DNA of 64,000 nucleotides from Tissierella sp032104385 (GCF_032104385.1 NZ_DAMCHJ010000008.1:75890-139889), one strand, 5' to 3'; positions 27,013 to 36,353 are shown, counted from the stretch's first letter. Made by a program: numbers and translations. The notes: generated by a model not told the origin, from the letters alone.

Positions 27013-27915
27013 ATGAATTTATTTGAAGAAAGTGAAAATATTGTTGTTTTTGAAGTCCAAGAGGATGGGCTGGATTTAGAAGATTTTCTTTCCAGTAATG
27101 ATATATCAGGAAGATTGTTTAGAAAACTATATAAGGCAAAGCAGATATATGTGAATGGTAAATTTAAGCGGAAAGGATTAACTCTAGAAAAAGGAGCAGT
27201 AGTTTCTATTTATATGGAAGATGAAAATGAAAACACAAAGCCAGAGAAAATGGATATAGATATTGTCTATGAAGATTTTGATTTTTTAATTTTAAACAAA
27301 CAGCCAAATATCGTTGTACATCCAACAAAATCCCATCAAGAAAATACTTTATCCAATGGAATATCTTATTATTTTAAGGAAAAAGGTATAAAAAAGAAAA
27401 TAAGATTTGTCAATAGATTAGATATGGATACTACTGGAATATTAATAGTGGCAAAAAATCCTTTTGCTCATCAGCAGATGGCGTTACAATTTGAATCTAA
27501 TAAAGTGGAGAAAAAATATCAGGCAATAGTAGATGGTATTGTAGAAAAGGATGAAGATTATATTGACTTGCCAATTGGTAGAGAAGAAGATAAGAGTATT
27601 AGAAAAGTAGTAACTGAGAAAGGTCAAGAGGCATTAACTAAATATACTGTTATTGAAAGATATAAAGATGCAACTTTACTTGATGTACAAATATTTACAG
27701 GAAGGTCACATCAGATCAGGGTTCATCTAGACCATATAGGTCATCCAATAATTGGAGATAGTTTATATAATAAAGAAAGTCCCTATATAAAGAGGCAAGC
27801 CCTCCATTCATATTATTTAAAAGTAAAGCATCCTAGGACGAAAAAGGATATAGAATTTATTGCCCCATTACCTAAGGATATGAAAAAATTAATAGATCAT
27901 CTAAAGAATAAGTAA
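27013..27915 (+). CDS. RluA-family pseudouridine synthase (RluD-like)
   Basis: About 300 residues, the second RluA-type enzyme in the window. It has an S4-like N-terminus (LEDFLSSNDISGRLFRKLYK), catalytic FVNRLDMDTTGILIVAKN with the nucleophile Asp, and FTGRSHQIRVHLDHIGHPII. The start at ATG 27013 follows GGAGGG; an upstream TTG would lie before that site. It probably modifies 23S rRNA uridines. Its last codons form the left arm of the terminator it shares with the next, convergent gene. Confidence 0.92.
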   Translation: MNLFEESENIVVFEVQEDGLDLEDFLSSNDISGRLFRKLYKAKQIYVNGKFKRKGLTLEKGAVVSIYMEDENENTKPEKMDIDIVYEDFDFLILNKQPNIVVHPTKSHQENTLSNGISYYFKEKGIKKKIRFVNRLDMDTTGILIVAKNPFAHQQMALQFESNKVEKKYQAIVDGIVEKDEDYIDLPIGREEDKSIRKVVTEKGQEALTKYTVIERYKDATLLDVQIFTGRSHQIRVHLDHIGHPIIGDSLYNKESPYIKRQALHSYYLKVKHPRTKKDIEFIAPLPKDMKKLIDHLKNK

Positions 27916-27934
27916 AATACTTATTCTTTAGATG
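27898..27934. terminator. bidirectional terminator built from two coding ends
   Basis: A perfect 17-bp stem: left arm 27898-27914, AAA loop, right arm 27918-27934, followed by TTTTT. The left arm is coding sequence of the pseudouridine synthase; the right arm covers the last codons of the minus-strand gene ending at 27921. Confidence 0.9.
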
Positions 27935-28568
27935 GTTTTTCTATTATCTCTATTTTTTTATTCTCTTCCATAGTTTCTTGCTTTGGTGAATTTAGAATTT
28001 TCATTATTTCCATCATCTTGCCCATTTCTTTAAATTTATCTTTGTTTTTTAGATCGTCATTATCCATTAAAGGTGTGAGTATATTCATTAACTGAGCAGG
28101 ATCTTTTAATCCACCTTGACTATTCATTACAGAAGTTAATACTGAAAACATTTTTTTATACGTATCCATATTTATAATTAAATCCATAATCATTCCAACA
28201 TTTTTAGTTTCTGATCTAGAAGCTTCTTTTTGTAGTACATTTATTATTTTATTCATCCTATCTTTATTATTATCTACCATTGTGGCTTCTTTAATATATT
28301 GATATTCTTCATTTTTCATGAATTCAATTAATTCGTTTATTTTCATAATACGTTCAGTAAATAATATTGATTTATTTATCAAAGGTATGTACTGTTCAGG
28401 GAAATATGTCCCAACTTTTTTTGCCATTCTAATTTTTTCCAAAGTATATTTAGTATCAATCTCCATAGTATTTACAAAATTTTCTAAGGTATTTAACCCT
28501 GTTAACTTGTTACCTTGATTTTTTCCAGATATTAAAAGAATTATAAATATTAAAATATTATTATCCAA
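27921..28568 (-). CDS. hypothetical protein, Met- and Lys-rich
   Basis: 215 residues. A short hydrophobic N-terminus (NILIFIILLISG) could be a membrane anchor; the rest is helical and charged, with many Met residues (NVGMIMDLIINMDTYKKMF; KEMGKMMEIMKILNS). Start TTG, with a GGGGGG run upstream. I do not recognise a family; the pattern is like short clostridial proteins near sporulation genes, but that link is only a guess. Confidence 0.65.
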   Translation of the reverse strand: MDNNILIFIILLISGKNQGNKLTGLNTLENFVNTMEIDTKYTLEKIRMAKKVGTYFPEQYIPLINKSILFTERIMKINELIEFMKNEEYQYIKEATMVDNNKDRMNKIINVLQKEASRSETKNVGMIMDLIINMDTYKKMFSVLTSVMNSQGGLKDPAQLMNILTPLMDNDDLKNKDKFKEMGKMMEIMKILNSPKQETMEENKKIEIIEKPSKE

Positions 28569-28701
28569 AACCAGCCCCCCTGACTATAGAATAGATATAA
28601 TACTCATTATATGCAGCGCTAGATTAATAGTTGCAATATCTTTTAGTAATATATTTATTTTATATTTCATAAATTATGATATAAGAAAGGGAGGGATTAA
28701 A

Positions 28702-28986
28702 ATGGAAGATAAAAAAATGAAAAATATTATTGATAAGATTGAGGGATATACTCCTAGTGATGAAGAGATTTCAATAATTGAAAATCTTGCAGATAAGTAT
28801 ATGGATAAGTCAGAAGATGATATATTTGTAGAGATTATAAAAGTAAAATCTGATATGGAAGATAAGATAAGCGAGGAGCAATATGCTTCAATATTAGAAA
28901 AACTAGACACTATTCGACCTATGTTAAATGAAGAGCAAAATATTAAGTTGAATAAAGTACTAGAGTTACTAAATAAAAACAAGTAA
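28702..28986 (+). CDS. small acidic helical protein, unknown
   Basis: 94 residues, highly charged and helical throughout (SDEEISIIENLADKYMDKSE; SEEQYASILEKLDTIRPML), no membrane segment. AAGGGAGGGATTAAA precedes the ATG, and a terminator follows. It is divergent from the Met-rich gene, and both are helical proteins of unknown role, so they may work together. Confidence 0.7.
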   Translation: MEDKKMKNIIDKIEGYTPSDEEISIIENLADKYMDKSEDDIFVEIIKVKSDMEDKISEEQYASILEKLDTIRPMLNEEQNIKLNKVLELLNKNK

Positions 28987-28990
28987 GATG

Positions 28991-29015
28991 AGGAGGGTTA
29001 TTTACCCTTCTTTTT
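28991..29015 (+). terminator. intrinsic terminator
   Basis: Stem AGGAGGGT / ACCCTTCT (one G-T pair), five-base loop, then TTTT. Confidence 0.75.
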
Positions 29016-29174
29016 GTTGATAGAATTTAACATAAAACTTATGTTTATAGAAATTATTAATGAAAGAATTAATTACAAATAGATAAATTAATGTTAATAT
29101 ATAGGTATGGTAAATTTTAAAATAAAGAGTATAAACTGTGATTTTGATAAAATTAGAAATTGGAAGTGAATAAT

Positions 29175-29774
29175 ATGGAAGTTGTTAAAAAATTAATTAA
29201 AGAAAATGATCATATAACAACAGAATGGTCAGGGGGAAAGACTACACAATTATTTATATATCCAGAAGATTCAAATTACGATGCTCGTAATTTTAAATTT
29301 AGATTAAGCTCTGCTACTGTGGAATTGGGAAAATCAGAGTTTACCAAATTAGAAGGAATACATAGATTTATTACACCGCTTAATGGAGAACTTAAGTTAA
29401 CACATAATCATAAAGATTATATTAATTTAAAACCTTTTGAGATATATGAATTTGACGGAGGCATAAATACTACAAGTTATGGAATAGTAAAAGATTTTAA
29501 TTTAATGTTAGGAAGTGGAGTGAGAGGAGAACTTGAAAGTATTTATATAAATAAAGAATATTCTTTAATAAAGGAAAATCAATCTAATTTTAATGAAATT
29601 TTTTATTTTTTATATACCTATAATGATACAGTATATATTAATATTGATAAAGAGATAAATATTATTAGACCTTTTGAAATTTTTTTGATTAAATTGAATA
29701 AAAATTTAGATTTAAACTTAAATATAAAATCTCAAAATCCTACTTATATTTTATTAGCAAGAATCTACATATAA
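29175..29774 (+). CDS. hutD: HutD family protein
   Basis: About 199 residues with the cupin-like HutD pattern: TTEWSGGKTTQLFIYPED near the start, FKFRLSSATVELGKSEFT, and FEIYEFDGG. In histidine users HutD is thought to limit hut operon activity or bind urocanate-like ligands. No other hut gene is in the window, so it stands alone. Start ATG 29175 follows GGAAGTG; the TTG at 29160 lies before it. A strong hairpin ends the gene. Confidence 0.8.
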   Translation: MEVVKKLIKENDHITTEWSGGKTTQLFIYPEDSNYDARNFKFRLSSATVELGKSEFTKLEGIHRFITPLNGELKLTHNHKDYINLKPFEIYEFDGGINTTSYGIVKDFNLMLGSGVRGELESIYINKEYSLIKENQSNFNEIFYFLYTYNDTVYINIDKEINIIRPFEIFLIKLNKNLDLNLNIKSQNPTYILLARIYI

Positions 29775-29779
29775 ATTCT

Positions 29780-29815
29780 ACACAAAAGCCTTCATAAAGA
29801 TGAAGGCTTTTGTGT
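29780..29815 (+). terminator. intrinsic terminator after hutD
   Basis: Perfect 16-bp stem (29780-29795 with 29800-29815), AAAG loop, centred on AAGCCTTCAT. No long T run, but the stem is strong. Confidence 0.8.
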
Positions 29816-29871
29816 AATATTTCTCAAAGTGGGTAATAATTAGAAAGAGTGATTTTAGGAGGAGATACAAT

Positions 29872-31056
29872 ATGGAGAAGACAAAATATTTAATTATAGG
29901 TAATGGAATAGCGGGACTTGCAGCTGCTAGGGAAATAAGAGCTAATGATGAAAAAGGTATTATTATAATGATAAGTAGTGAATCAACCCTTACTTATTAT
30001 AGAGTAAAATTAACTGAATATATGTCTAAAGAATTTACTGATGAAGAACTATTAGTCAGTAAAGAAAATTGGTATAAAGATAAAAATATAAAGGTTATTC
30101 TTAGAAAAGTTGTTGAGGATATTGATATTACAAATAATAAGGTAAGACTTGATGATGGACAAGAAATAGGCTATGAAAAGTTGCTAATAGCAACGGGAAG
30201 TCGTCCGTTTATTCCTCCTATTAATGGAAAATATAAAGAGGGATTATTTGCCTTGAGAACTTTAAAGGATTTACATTATATAAAAGAGTATCTGAAATCT
30301 TGTAATGATGTTTCATTAATTGGAGGAGGACTTTTAGGACTTGAAGCGGCATGGGCATTAAAGGAATTAGACAAAGAAGTAAGTATAATAGAATTTGCAC
30401 CATATCTATTACCTAGACAATTGGATAAAGAAATATCAGATAAACTAGAAAAGAAACTTTCTGAACATGGTTTCAAAATTTATCTTTCATCACAAGCAGA
30501 AGAGATATTAGGTGATGGTGTAGTCACTGGTATAAAATTAAATGGGGAAAGGAAGATTGAATCTGACGGCATCTTAGTATCTTCAGGGATCAGACCAAAT
30601 TTAGATTTAGTTAGGTATACAGAAATAGAATGTAATAGAGGTGTAATAGTTGATAAACATTTAAAAACAAATATAGCTAATATATATGCTGCAGGAGATG
30701 TGGTTGAAATAGATGGAATGGTATTAGGACTTTGGACGGCTGGAAATGAGCAAGGTAAGGTAGCAGGGGCGAACATGACGGGCAAAGAATTAGAATACAA
30801 TCAACCTAAGATATTTACAACATTAAAAATGGGCAGCATAGAACTTTTTTCTGCAGGGATTATAGATGATTTTGATAGGGTACATGAATACAAAGATGAC
30901 GAAAGAGATATTCATCATAAGCTATTTACTCGAGATAATAAAATAGTTGGAGCAATTCTTTTTGGAGATTTAAAAGAAATGAATACCATTAGAAATGCAG
31001 TAATATCAAATACAAGTATAGATGAATATATTAAAAAGGATAGCAGGTTTAAATAA
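29872..31056 (+). CDS. FAD-dependent pyridine nucleotide oxidoreductase (rubredoxin/nitrite reductase type)
   Basis: 394 residues. The FAD-binding Rossmann motif is IIGNGIAGLAAAREIR at the N-terminus, the NAD-binding one is VSLIGGGLLGLEAAWALKEL near residue 145, and the second FAD motif is NIYAAGDVVE near residue 270. The domain order matches NADH:rubredoxin reductase and NirB-like flavoproteins, which pass electrons to rubredoxin or a similar carrier, often in oxygen or peroxide defence. No rubredoxin gene is adjacent. AGGAGGAGATACA precedes the ATG. A beta-CASP nuclease follows. Confidence 0.88.
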   Translation: MEKTKYLIIGNGIAGLAAAREIRANDEKGIIIMISSESTLTYYRVKLTEYMSKEFTDEELLVSKENWYKDKNIKVILRKVVEDIDITNNKVRLDDGQEIGYEKLLIATGSRPFIPPINGKYKEGLFALRTLKDLHYIKEYLKSCNDVSLIGGGLLGLEAAWALKELDKEVSIIEFAPYLLPRQLDKEISDKLEKKLSEHGFKIYLSSQAEEILGDGVVTGIKLNGERKIESDGILVSSGIRPNLDLVRYTEIECNRGVIVDKHLKTNIANIYAAGDVVEIDGMVLGLWTAGNEQGKVAGANMTGKELEYNQPKIFTTLKMGSIELFSAGIIDDFDRVHEYKDDERDIHHKLFTRDNKIVGAILFGDLKEMNTIRNAVISNTSIDEYIKKDSRFK

Positions 31057-31090
31057 TTGATAATAGAAATATATTATTGGGGGTAAGGTT

Positions 31091-32722
31091 ATGGATATTA
31101 AATTTTATGGTGCGGCAAAAATGGTTACTGGTTCTAACTATCTTGTGAAAACTGAAAAATATAATATACTTATAGACTGTGGAATGTTTCAGGGAAATGA
31201 AGAAATAGAAAGGTTAAATTATAATGATTTTCCTTATGATCCCAAGGAAATAGATTTTCTTATATTGACACATGCACATATAGATCATAGTGGTAGAATT
31301 CCTAAATTAGTAAAGGAAGGTTTTACAGGTAGAATAATAACTACAAATGCTACCTATGATTTATGTAAAATTATGTTAAAGGATAGTGCGAAGATACAGG
31401 AATCAGATGTGGAATGGGAAAATAGGAAAAGACAAAGGGCTGGGAAACCACCTATAGAACCACTATATACTATGGACAATGCAGAAAGTAGTTTGAAATA
31501 TTTTGAACCATATTTTATAGACCAAAAGATAAAAATAAATGATAATATCCAAATTAGATTTAAGGATGCAGGGCATATTTTAGGCTCAGCTATAGTGGAA
31601 CTATGGGTTAAAGAAGGAAGTGAAGAAGTAAAGTTAGTTTTCTCAGGAGATTTAGGTATGCCAGGTAGACCCATTATTAACAATCCAGACTATATAGATG
31701 AAGCAGATTATCTTATCATTGAATCCACCTATGGTAATACTATACATGAAAGTTTCGAAGAAAGTACTGAGAAATTAATAGATATAATTAATAAAACTGT
31801 AATACGAGGAGGAACTGTACTTATTCCCTCCTTTGCAGTAGGAAGAACTCAAGAGCTTATTTATCAGCTAAATAAATATTATGAATATAATCCATCTATA
31901 GAGGAACATATGAGGATTCCAATTTATATAGATAGTCCAATGGCAGTAGAGGCTACAGAAGCATTTGAGAAAAATTCTAGTAGCTTTAATGAAGAAGCAA
32001 GAACTCTTGTATTAAAAGGAGATAACCCCTTTGAATTTGATAATTTAAGATATATAAAAAGTCAAGAAGAATCAATGGCATTAAATAAATATACATTTCC
32101 AAAGGTAATAATATCTTCAAGTGGAATGGCTACAGCTGGTAGAATAAGACACCATTTAAAGCATAATTTATGGGATAAGAGAAATAGTTTAGTTTTTGTT
32201 GGATATCAAGCTGAGGGAACTTTGGGAAGAATACTTTTAGATGGAAAAAAACAAGTAAAAATACTTGGGGAAGAAATTAATGTAGGAGCAGAAATTTATG
32301 ATATAGAAGGATTTTCAGGACATGCTGACCAAAATATACTGCTTGATTGGGTAAATAAGTTTAAGAAAAAGCCTAAGAAAATATTCATTGTTCATGGTGA
32401 AGAAGAATCAGCAATTGCACTTTCAACTCTTATCGGACATCTATATAAAATAGAAACTATAATCCCTGATATAGGAAATAGTTTTAATATTGATGGAGAT
32501 GAGGTTGAATTAACAAAGAGTATAGAGATATTACCGGATGTTGTAAGGAGAGATATTGAAAATGAATTTAGAATAGCATATAATCAATTTGAAGCATTAA
32601 TAGATAAATCTAGCCAAATGATTGATAATAAAATTCTAATCCAAAGATATGATGAAATCAAAAATCAATTAATTGATATACAGCATAGATTAATGGATTT
32701 GAATATCATGGTAGGAAGATGA
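31091..32722 (+). CDS. beta-CASP metallo-beta-lactamase fold RNase-like protein
   Basis: 543 residues. Metal-binding HAHIDH at residues 61-66, SGDLG and later the RNA-specificity block (SSSGMATAGRIRHHLKHNL) and FSGHADQ near residue 415 identify the beta-CASP group, whose members cut RNA. The C-terminal 90 residues are an extra helical extension (RDIENEFRIAYNQFEALID), possibly for dimerisation or partner binding. It is not RNase J, which is larger and has other domains. It begins 34 bases after the flavoprotein with GGGGGTAAGG upstream. Confidence 0.88.
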   Translation: MDIKFYGAAKMVTGSNYLVKTEKYNILIDCGMFQGNEEIERLNYNDFPYDPKEIDFLILTHAHIDHSGRIPKLVKEGFTGRIITTNATYDLCKIMLKDSAKIQESDVEWENRKRQRAGKPPIEPLYTMDNAESSLKYFEPYFIDQKIKINDNIQIRFKDAGHILGSAIVELWVKEGSEEVKLVFSGDLGMPGRPIINNPDYIDEADYLIIESTYGNTIHESFEESTEKLIDIINKTVIRGGTVLIPSFAVGRTQELIYQLNKYYEYNPSIEEHMRIPIYIDSPMAVEATEAFEKNSSSFNEEARTLVLKGDNPFEFDNLRYIKSQEESMALNKYTFPKVIISSSGMATAGRIRHHLKHNLWDKRNSLVFVGYQAEGTLGRILLDGKKQVKILGEEINVGAEIYDIEGFSGHADQNILLDWVNKFKKKPKKIFIVHGEEESAIALSTLIGHLYKIETIIPDIGNSFNIDGDEVELTKSIEILPDVVRRDIENEFRIAYNQFEALIDKSSQMIDNKILIQRYDEIKNQLIDIQHRLMDLNIMVGR

Positions 32723-32749
32723 AAAAACCTTTATATATAGGAGGATAAT

Positions 32750-33742
32750 ATGAAATATTTAGTAAACAGCTCAAATGATCCACGATATAATTTAGCTTTT
32801 GAAGAGTATTGCTTTAAAAGTCTAGACCTTAAAGATGATTATGTAATACTTTGGATAAATGGACCTGCAATAATAGTAGGTAAAAATCAAAACACTATTG
32901 AAGAAGTAAACCAAGATTTTGTAGATGAAAGAGGTATAAAGGTTGTAAGGAGAATAACTGGCGGAGGAGCAGTATATCATGATTTAGGGAATCTTAACTT
33001 TAGTATTATATCTATGTCAACAGGTGCAGAGAAAATTGATTTTAAAAAATATAATATTCCAATAGTTAAATCTTTAGAAAAACTTGGTATTAATTGTGAA
33101 TTATCTGGTAGAAATGATATTACTATAGATGGGAAGAAGTTTTCAGGTATAGCTCAATCAGTATGGAAGAAGAGAGTTTTAAATCATGGCACATTATTAT
33201 TCGATACTGAATTAGATATATTGTCAAATGCCCTAAGAGTAAAACAAGATAAAATTGAATCTAAGGGAGTAAAATCAGTAAAGAGTAGGGTAACTAACAT
33301 AAAACCTTATATAAATAAGGATATAAATATTTATGAGTTTAGAGATGTTTTATTAAAAAGTATATTTGGAATGGAAGGCTTAGAACCTGAGGAGCATAGA
33401 TTATCTAAGGAAGATTTAGATAATATTCAAAAATTATTTAAAGAAAAATATTCTACTTGGGAATGGAATTATGGAGAATCTCCAAAATCACATTATCAAA
33501 ATTATAGAAGATTTAATTTTGGAAGCATAGATATTAGATTTAATTTAGTAAGTGGATTGATTTCAGATATTAAGATTTATGGAGATTTTTTTGGTACAGA
33601 AGATGTAAAATTGCTTCAGGAAAAATTAAATGGAATAAAATATGAAAAGACAGAAGTATTAAAAGTTATAGAAAGTGAACCTTTGGAAAAATATTTTGGT
33701 AATATCTCCAAAGAAGAATTTATGGATTTAATGTTTCAATAG
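32750..33742 (+). CDS. lplA: lipoate-protein ligase
   Basis: 330 residues. It attaches lipoate (through lipoyl-AMP) to E2 or GcvH domains. Motifs: VKRRITGGGAVYHDLGNLNF-type RRITGGGAVYHDLGN near residue 70, GRNDITIDGKKFSGIAQ and the conserved Lys in HGTLLFDTE region. A C-terminal accessory domain (about residues 240-330) is present, as in LplA. AGGAGGATAAT precedes the ATG. It may be read together with the nuclease gene and ends at a terminator. Confidence 0.93.
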   Translation: MKYLVNSSNDPRYNLAFEEYCFKSLDLKDDYVILWINGPAIIVGKNQNTIEEVNQDFVDERGIKVVRRITGGGAVYHDLGNLNFSIISMSTGAEKIDFKKYNIPIVKSLEKLGINCELSGRNDITIDGKKFSGIAQSVWKKRVLNHGTLLFDTELDILSNALRVKQDKIESKGVKSVKSRVTNIKPYINKDINIYEFRDVLLKSIFGMEGLEPEEHRLSKEDLDNIQKLFKEKYSTWEWNYGESPKSHYQNYRRFNFGSIDIRFNLVSGLISDIKIYGDFFGTEDVKLLQEKLNGIKYEKTEVLKVIESEPLEKYFGNISKEEFMDLMFQ

Positions 33743-33759
33743 CAAATAATCTTAATTTT

Positions 33760-33805
33760 AGCAGCTAAAACTCAAAATTATATAGAGCTTTAGCTGCTAG
33801 TTTTT
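33760..33805 (+). terminator. intrinsic terminator after lplA
   Basis: AGCAGCTAAA (33760-33769) with TTTAGCTGCT (33789-33798), then TTTTTT from 33801. The stem has one mismatch before CTC/GAG pairing. Confidence 0.85.
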
Positions 33806-33892
33806 TATCTTTAAAAGAAACTATTGGTTGAGTAATGATTTAGATATATAATGTAATTAAAATGAATAGTCTAAATATAAGGGGGAAAACTT

Positions 33893-34888
33893 ATGAAATT
33901 ACCAAAAAGAATTGGTTTTGCAAATCTACCAACTAGAATTGAAAAATTAGACAGAATAAGCCAAGAGCTAGGAACACAAATTTATATAAAAAGAGATGAC
34001 CAAACAGGCAGTGAAATATCAGGAAATAAGGTAAGAAAGTTAGAGTTTGCAGTACAGGAGGCTTTGGATAATGGTTGCGATTATTTAATTACCTGCGGAG
34101 GCATTCAATCAAATCATGCTAGAGCAACAGCAGCAGTAGCAGCAAAGATTGGTATGGGTGCTTATCTTGTACTTAGAGGAAAAGAAGATTCAGAAGTAGA
34201 GGGGAATTATTTTTTAGATAAGATGCTAGGAGCAAAAATTAAGTTTATTACTCCTGAAGAATATAAAAATAGTAGAATGGATATTATGAAAGAAATTAAA
34301 AAAGAGTTAGATAAAGAAGGACATAAGGCATATATACTCCCAGAGGGGGCATCTAATGGAATTGGTTCGTTTGGATATTATAAAGCCATGGAAGAGATAT
34401 TGGAGCAAGAAAAAGAACTTAATATTAAATTTGATGCAATAGTTACTGCCGTTGGTTCAGGAGGAACTTATGCAGGATTATATTATGGAAATTATATAAA
34501 TAATAATGATGCAATAATTTATGGAGTAAATGTATGTGATAATGCTGAATATTTTACAAATACTATATTGGAGTTATTTAAGGAAATATATAAATATACA
34601 GGTGAAGAAGTTTTAGTGGGGAAAGAAGATATAAAAATTCTAGATGGATATGTGGGAAGAGGATACGCTTTGAGTGAGCCTCAAGAAATAGAATTTATTC
34701 AGAATTTAGCTAAAAAGGAAGGTGTAATTTTAGACCCAGTATATACTGGCAAGGCAATGTATGGATTAGTGGAAGAAATTAAAAAAGGAACATTTAATAA
34801 ACATAAAAATATATTATTTATTCACACTGGTGGTATATTTGGTTGGAATAGCTTTGCCAGGAGTTTAGCGGATATAAAAGATTGTTAA
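33893..34888 (+). CDS. D-cysteine desulfhydrase / ACC deaminase family PLP enzyme
   Basis: 331 residues, fold type II PLP enzyme. The PLP Lys is in SGNKVRKLEFAVQEA near residue 50; CGGIQSNHARATAAVAA binds the phosphate and substrate, and VGSGGTYAGLYYG near residue 195 is the second Gly loop. Sequence cannot separate D-cysteine desulfhydrase (giving pyruvate, ammonia and sulfide) from ACC deaminase or a related D-amino-acid lyase. A promoter-like TTGGTT, 17 bases, TATAAT lies upstream near 33827-33855. It is the last intact gene before the IS remnant. Confidence 0.88.
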   Translation: MKLPKRIGFANLPTRIEKLDRISQELGTQIYIKRDDQTGSEISGNKVRKLEFAVQEALDNGCDYLITCGGIQSNHARATAAVAAKIGMGAYLVLRGKEDSEVEGNYFLDKMLGAKIKFITPEEYKNSRMDIMKEIKKELDKEGHKAYILPEGASNGIGSFGYYKAMEEILEQEKELNIKFDAIVTAVGSGGTYAGLYYGNYINNNDAIIYGVNVCDNAEYFTNTILELFKEIYKYTGEEVLVGKEDIKILDGYVGRGYALSEPQEIEFIQNLAKKEGVILDPVYTGKAMYGLVEEIKKGTFNKHKNILFIHTGGIFGWNSFARSLADIKDC

Positions 34889-34901
34889 TTCAACTAAAAT
34901 G

Positions 34902-35376
34902 TTATGAACATTTGGATGCATGGTTTCGATATTCTAAAGTAGCCATGCATCTTAGTCTTTTTTGAAATCTCTTTACGTTGTAAGATTTAATTTGTTCAAC
35001 TATCTTTTCTATTAATTCTTCGAGTGTTTTAAACTTTTTCCATAAAACATTCCAGCTTTTAAAGAACTAAAAAATCCTTTCATAGAACCATTGTTTATAT
35101 ATTTACTAACTCTAGATATGCTTTGAGTCATACAAACTTCCTTAATTTTATCTCTAAAGAGATTGCTTTTATATTAAAACCCTCTATTACTGTTGAATAT
35201 GGAAATTACATTAATTGGGCTTAAATAAAGTTTTCTACTATATTCAGGGATTGAGAACTTAGCTACACCTTTATGATTAATATTATTAAGTCAACCTCTA
35301 ATAACAGAATAAGTAATATTATATTTATCTGCTAAGTATAGCATTGAATATTTACCTGAGGTATATCCTTCCACTA
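34902..35376 (-). pseudogene. IS3-family transposase remnant
   Basis: On the minus strand, broken reading from an orfA-like helix-turn-helix (GYTSGKYSMLYLADKYNITY) runs straight into orfB-like sequence: FRDKIKEVCMTQSISR, INNGSMKGFFSSLKAGMFYG, then after a frameshift KFKTLEELIEKIVEQIKSYN and RFQKRLRCMATLEYRNH. These are IS150/IS3-group transposase blocks. It has stops, a frameshift and a large internal deletion, so it cannot be active. No clear terminal repeats are visible. It lies just downstream of the convergent D-cysteine desulfhydrase-like gene and abuts the end of the LysR gene. Confidence 0.85.
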
Positions 35377-36276
35377 CTAAATCATTTTTATAAAGGGATT
35401 GTCTTTAATAAACTCATTAAGATTATTTTCAAAGATTTTTAGAGGTTCCATAGCTCGCGTCAGTGGATTTCTATGTTTAATTTTGTAACATGTTCTCTCA
35501 GGAGGGGGCTCTATAAGTTCAGAAATTTTAATAGGCTGTATGTTTTTAAAAATATGGGCAATATTTTCAGTTACAATAGCCCAGGAACCTGGTATGTCAA
35601 TGAAATTAAAAATAAGTCCTGCAGTGTCTACAGCAATATTTATAGAATCATTAGGATCCCACCAAATATCATGCCAGATTTGGAAAGCTGGACCCCAATC
35701 TAGCCCTATTTCTTTTGCTAAATCTAAGTCTTGAGGATGTACAAAGTCTTCAAAACTGGAAACTAAAGAATTGCTTACTAAAACCAACTTTTCGCTAAAT
35801 ATAGGTTCACTTACTAAGCTATTTGTTTTAATTAATCTAGGGACAAGACCAATATCTATTTCATAAGATTCTAAAAGACCAAATACGGTGTTAGACCAAT
35901 GAGAACTTACGCTGATTTTGAGTTGACTTTCATTTGAAATAATCTTTTTAAACAGAGGTGGAAAGACATAAGTATTTAAGCTGTCTACTGATCCGATGTT
36001 TAATTTTAATGAAGTTTCTTGATTTGCCCAAACATTAGTATCTTTTTTTAAAGACATCCAACGTCTAGCGATTGGCATAAATTCTTCTCCTTTTGAAGTT
36101 AATGTAATAAATCGCTTTCCTCGATATCTTTTTATCAGTTGAACGCCCAGTTCTTCTTCTAATACATCTAGTCGATTACTTACAGTAGATTGAGAGAGAA
36201 AAAGTTTTTCTGATGCTTTCAATAAACTCTGGGTTTCTACTATGGCAAGGAATGCTTCAATGTTAGATATGTCCAT
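35377..36276 (-). CDS. LysR family transcriptional regulator
   Basis: 299 residues. The winged helix-turn-helix is at residues 3-62 (AFLAIVETQSLLKASEKLFL; STVSNRLDVLEEELGVQLIKR), followed by a periplasmic-binding-protein-like effector domain. GGAGGTAATTAT precedes the ATG. It is divergent from the aminotransferase operon, and a 12-bp inverted repeat lies just upstream of its own start, as expected for autoregulation. The probable target is the downstream amino-acid cluster; the effector is unknown. Its stop codon is at the edge of the IS remnant, but the length is normal. Confidence 0.92.
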   Translation of the reverse strand: MDISNIEAFLAIVETQSLLKASEKLFLSQSTVSNRLDVLEEELGVQLIKRYRGKRFITLTSKGEEFMPIARRWMSLKKDTNVWANQETSLKLNIGSVDSLNTYVFPPLFKKIISNESQLKISVSSHWSNTVFGLLESYEIDIGLVPRLIKTNSLVSEPIFSEKLVLVSNSLVSSFEDFVHPQDLDLAKEIGLDWGPAFQIWHDIWWDPNDSINIAVDTAGLIFNFIDIPGSWAIVTENIAHIFKNIQPIKISELIEPPPERTCYKIKHRNPLTRAMEPLKIFENNLNEFIKDNPFIKMI

Positions 36277-36292
36277 ATAATTACCTCCATAT

Positions 36293-36321
36293 ATATAATA
36301 TCTATGATATAGATATTATAT
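36293..36321. promoter_or_regulatory. LysR-type operator candidate
   Basis: A perfect 12-bp inverted repeat, ATATAATATCTA / TAGATATTATAT, with a 5-base spacer. Its core ATC-N9-GAT fits the LysR T-N11-A pattern. It starts 17 bases upstream of the lysR start codon. Confidence 0.6.
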
Positions 36322-36353
36322 AACAAAATGATTCATTATTCAAACTATTAAGA

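Noticed and set aside
1071..27915. Three pseudouridine synthases taken as a duplication
   Set aside because: One is RsuA-type and two are diverged RluA-type enzymes; several such genes per genome are normal.
28318..28518. Plus-strand ORF inside the Met-rich gene
   Set aside because: It is the complementary reading of the minus-strand gene and has no start signals.
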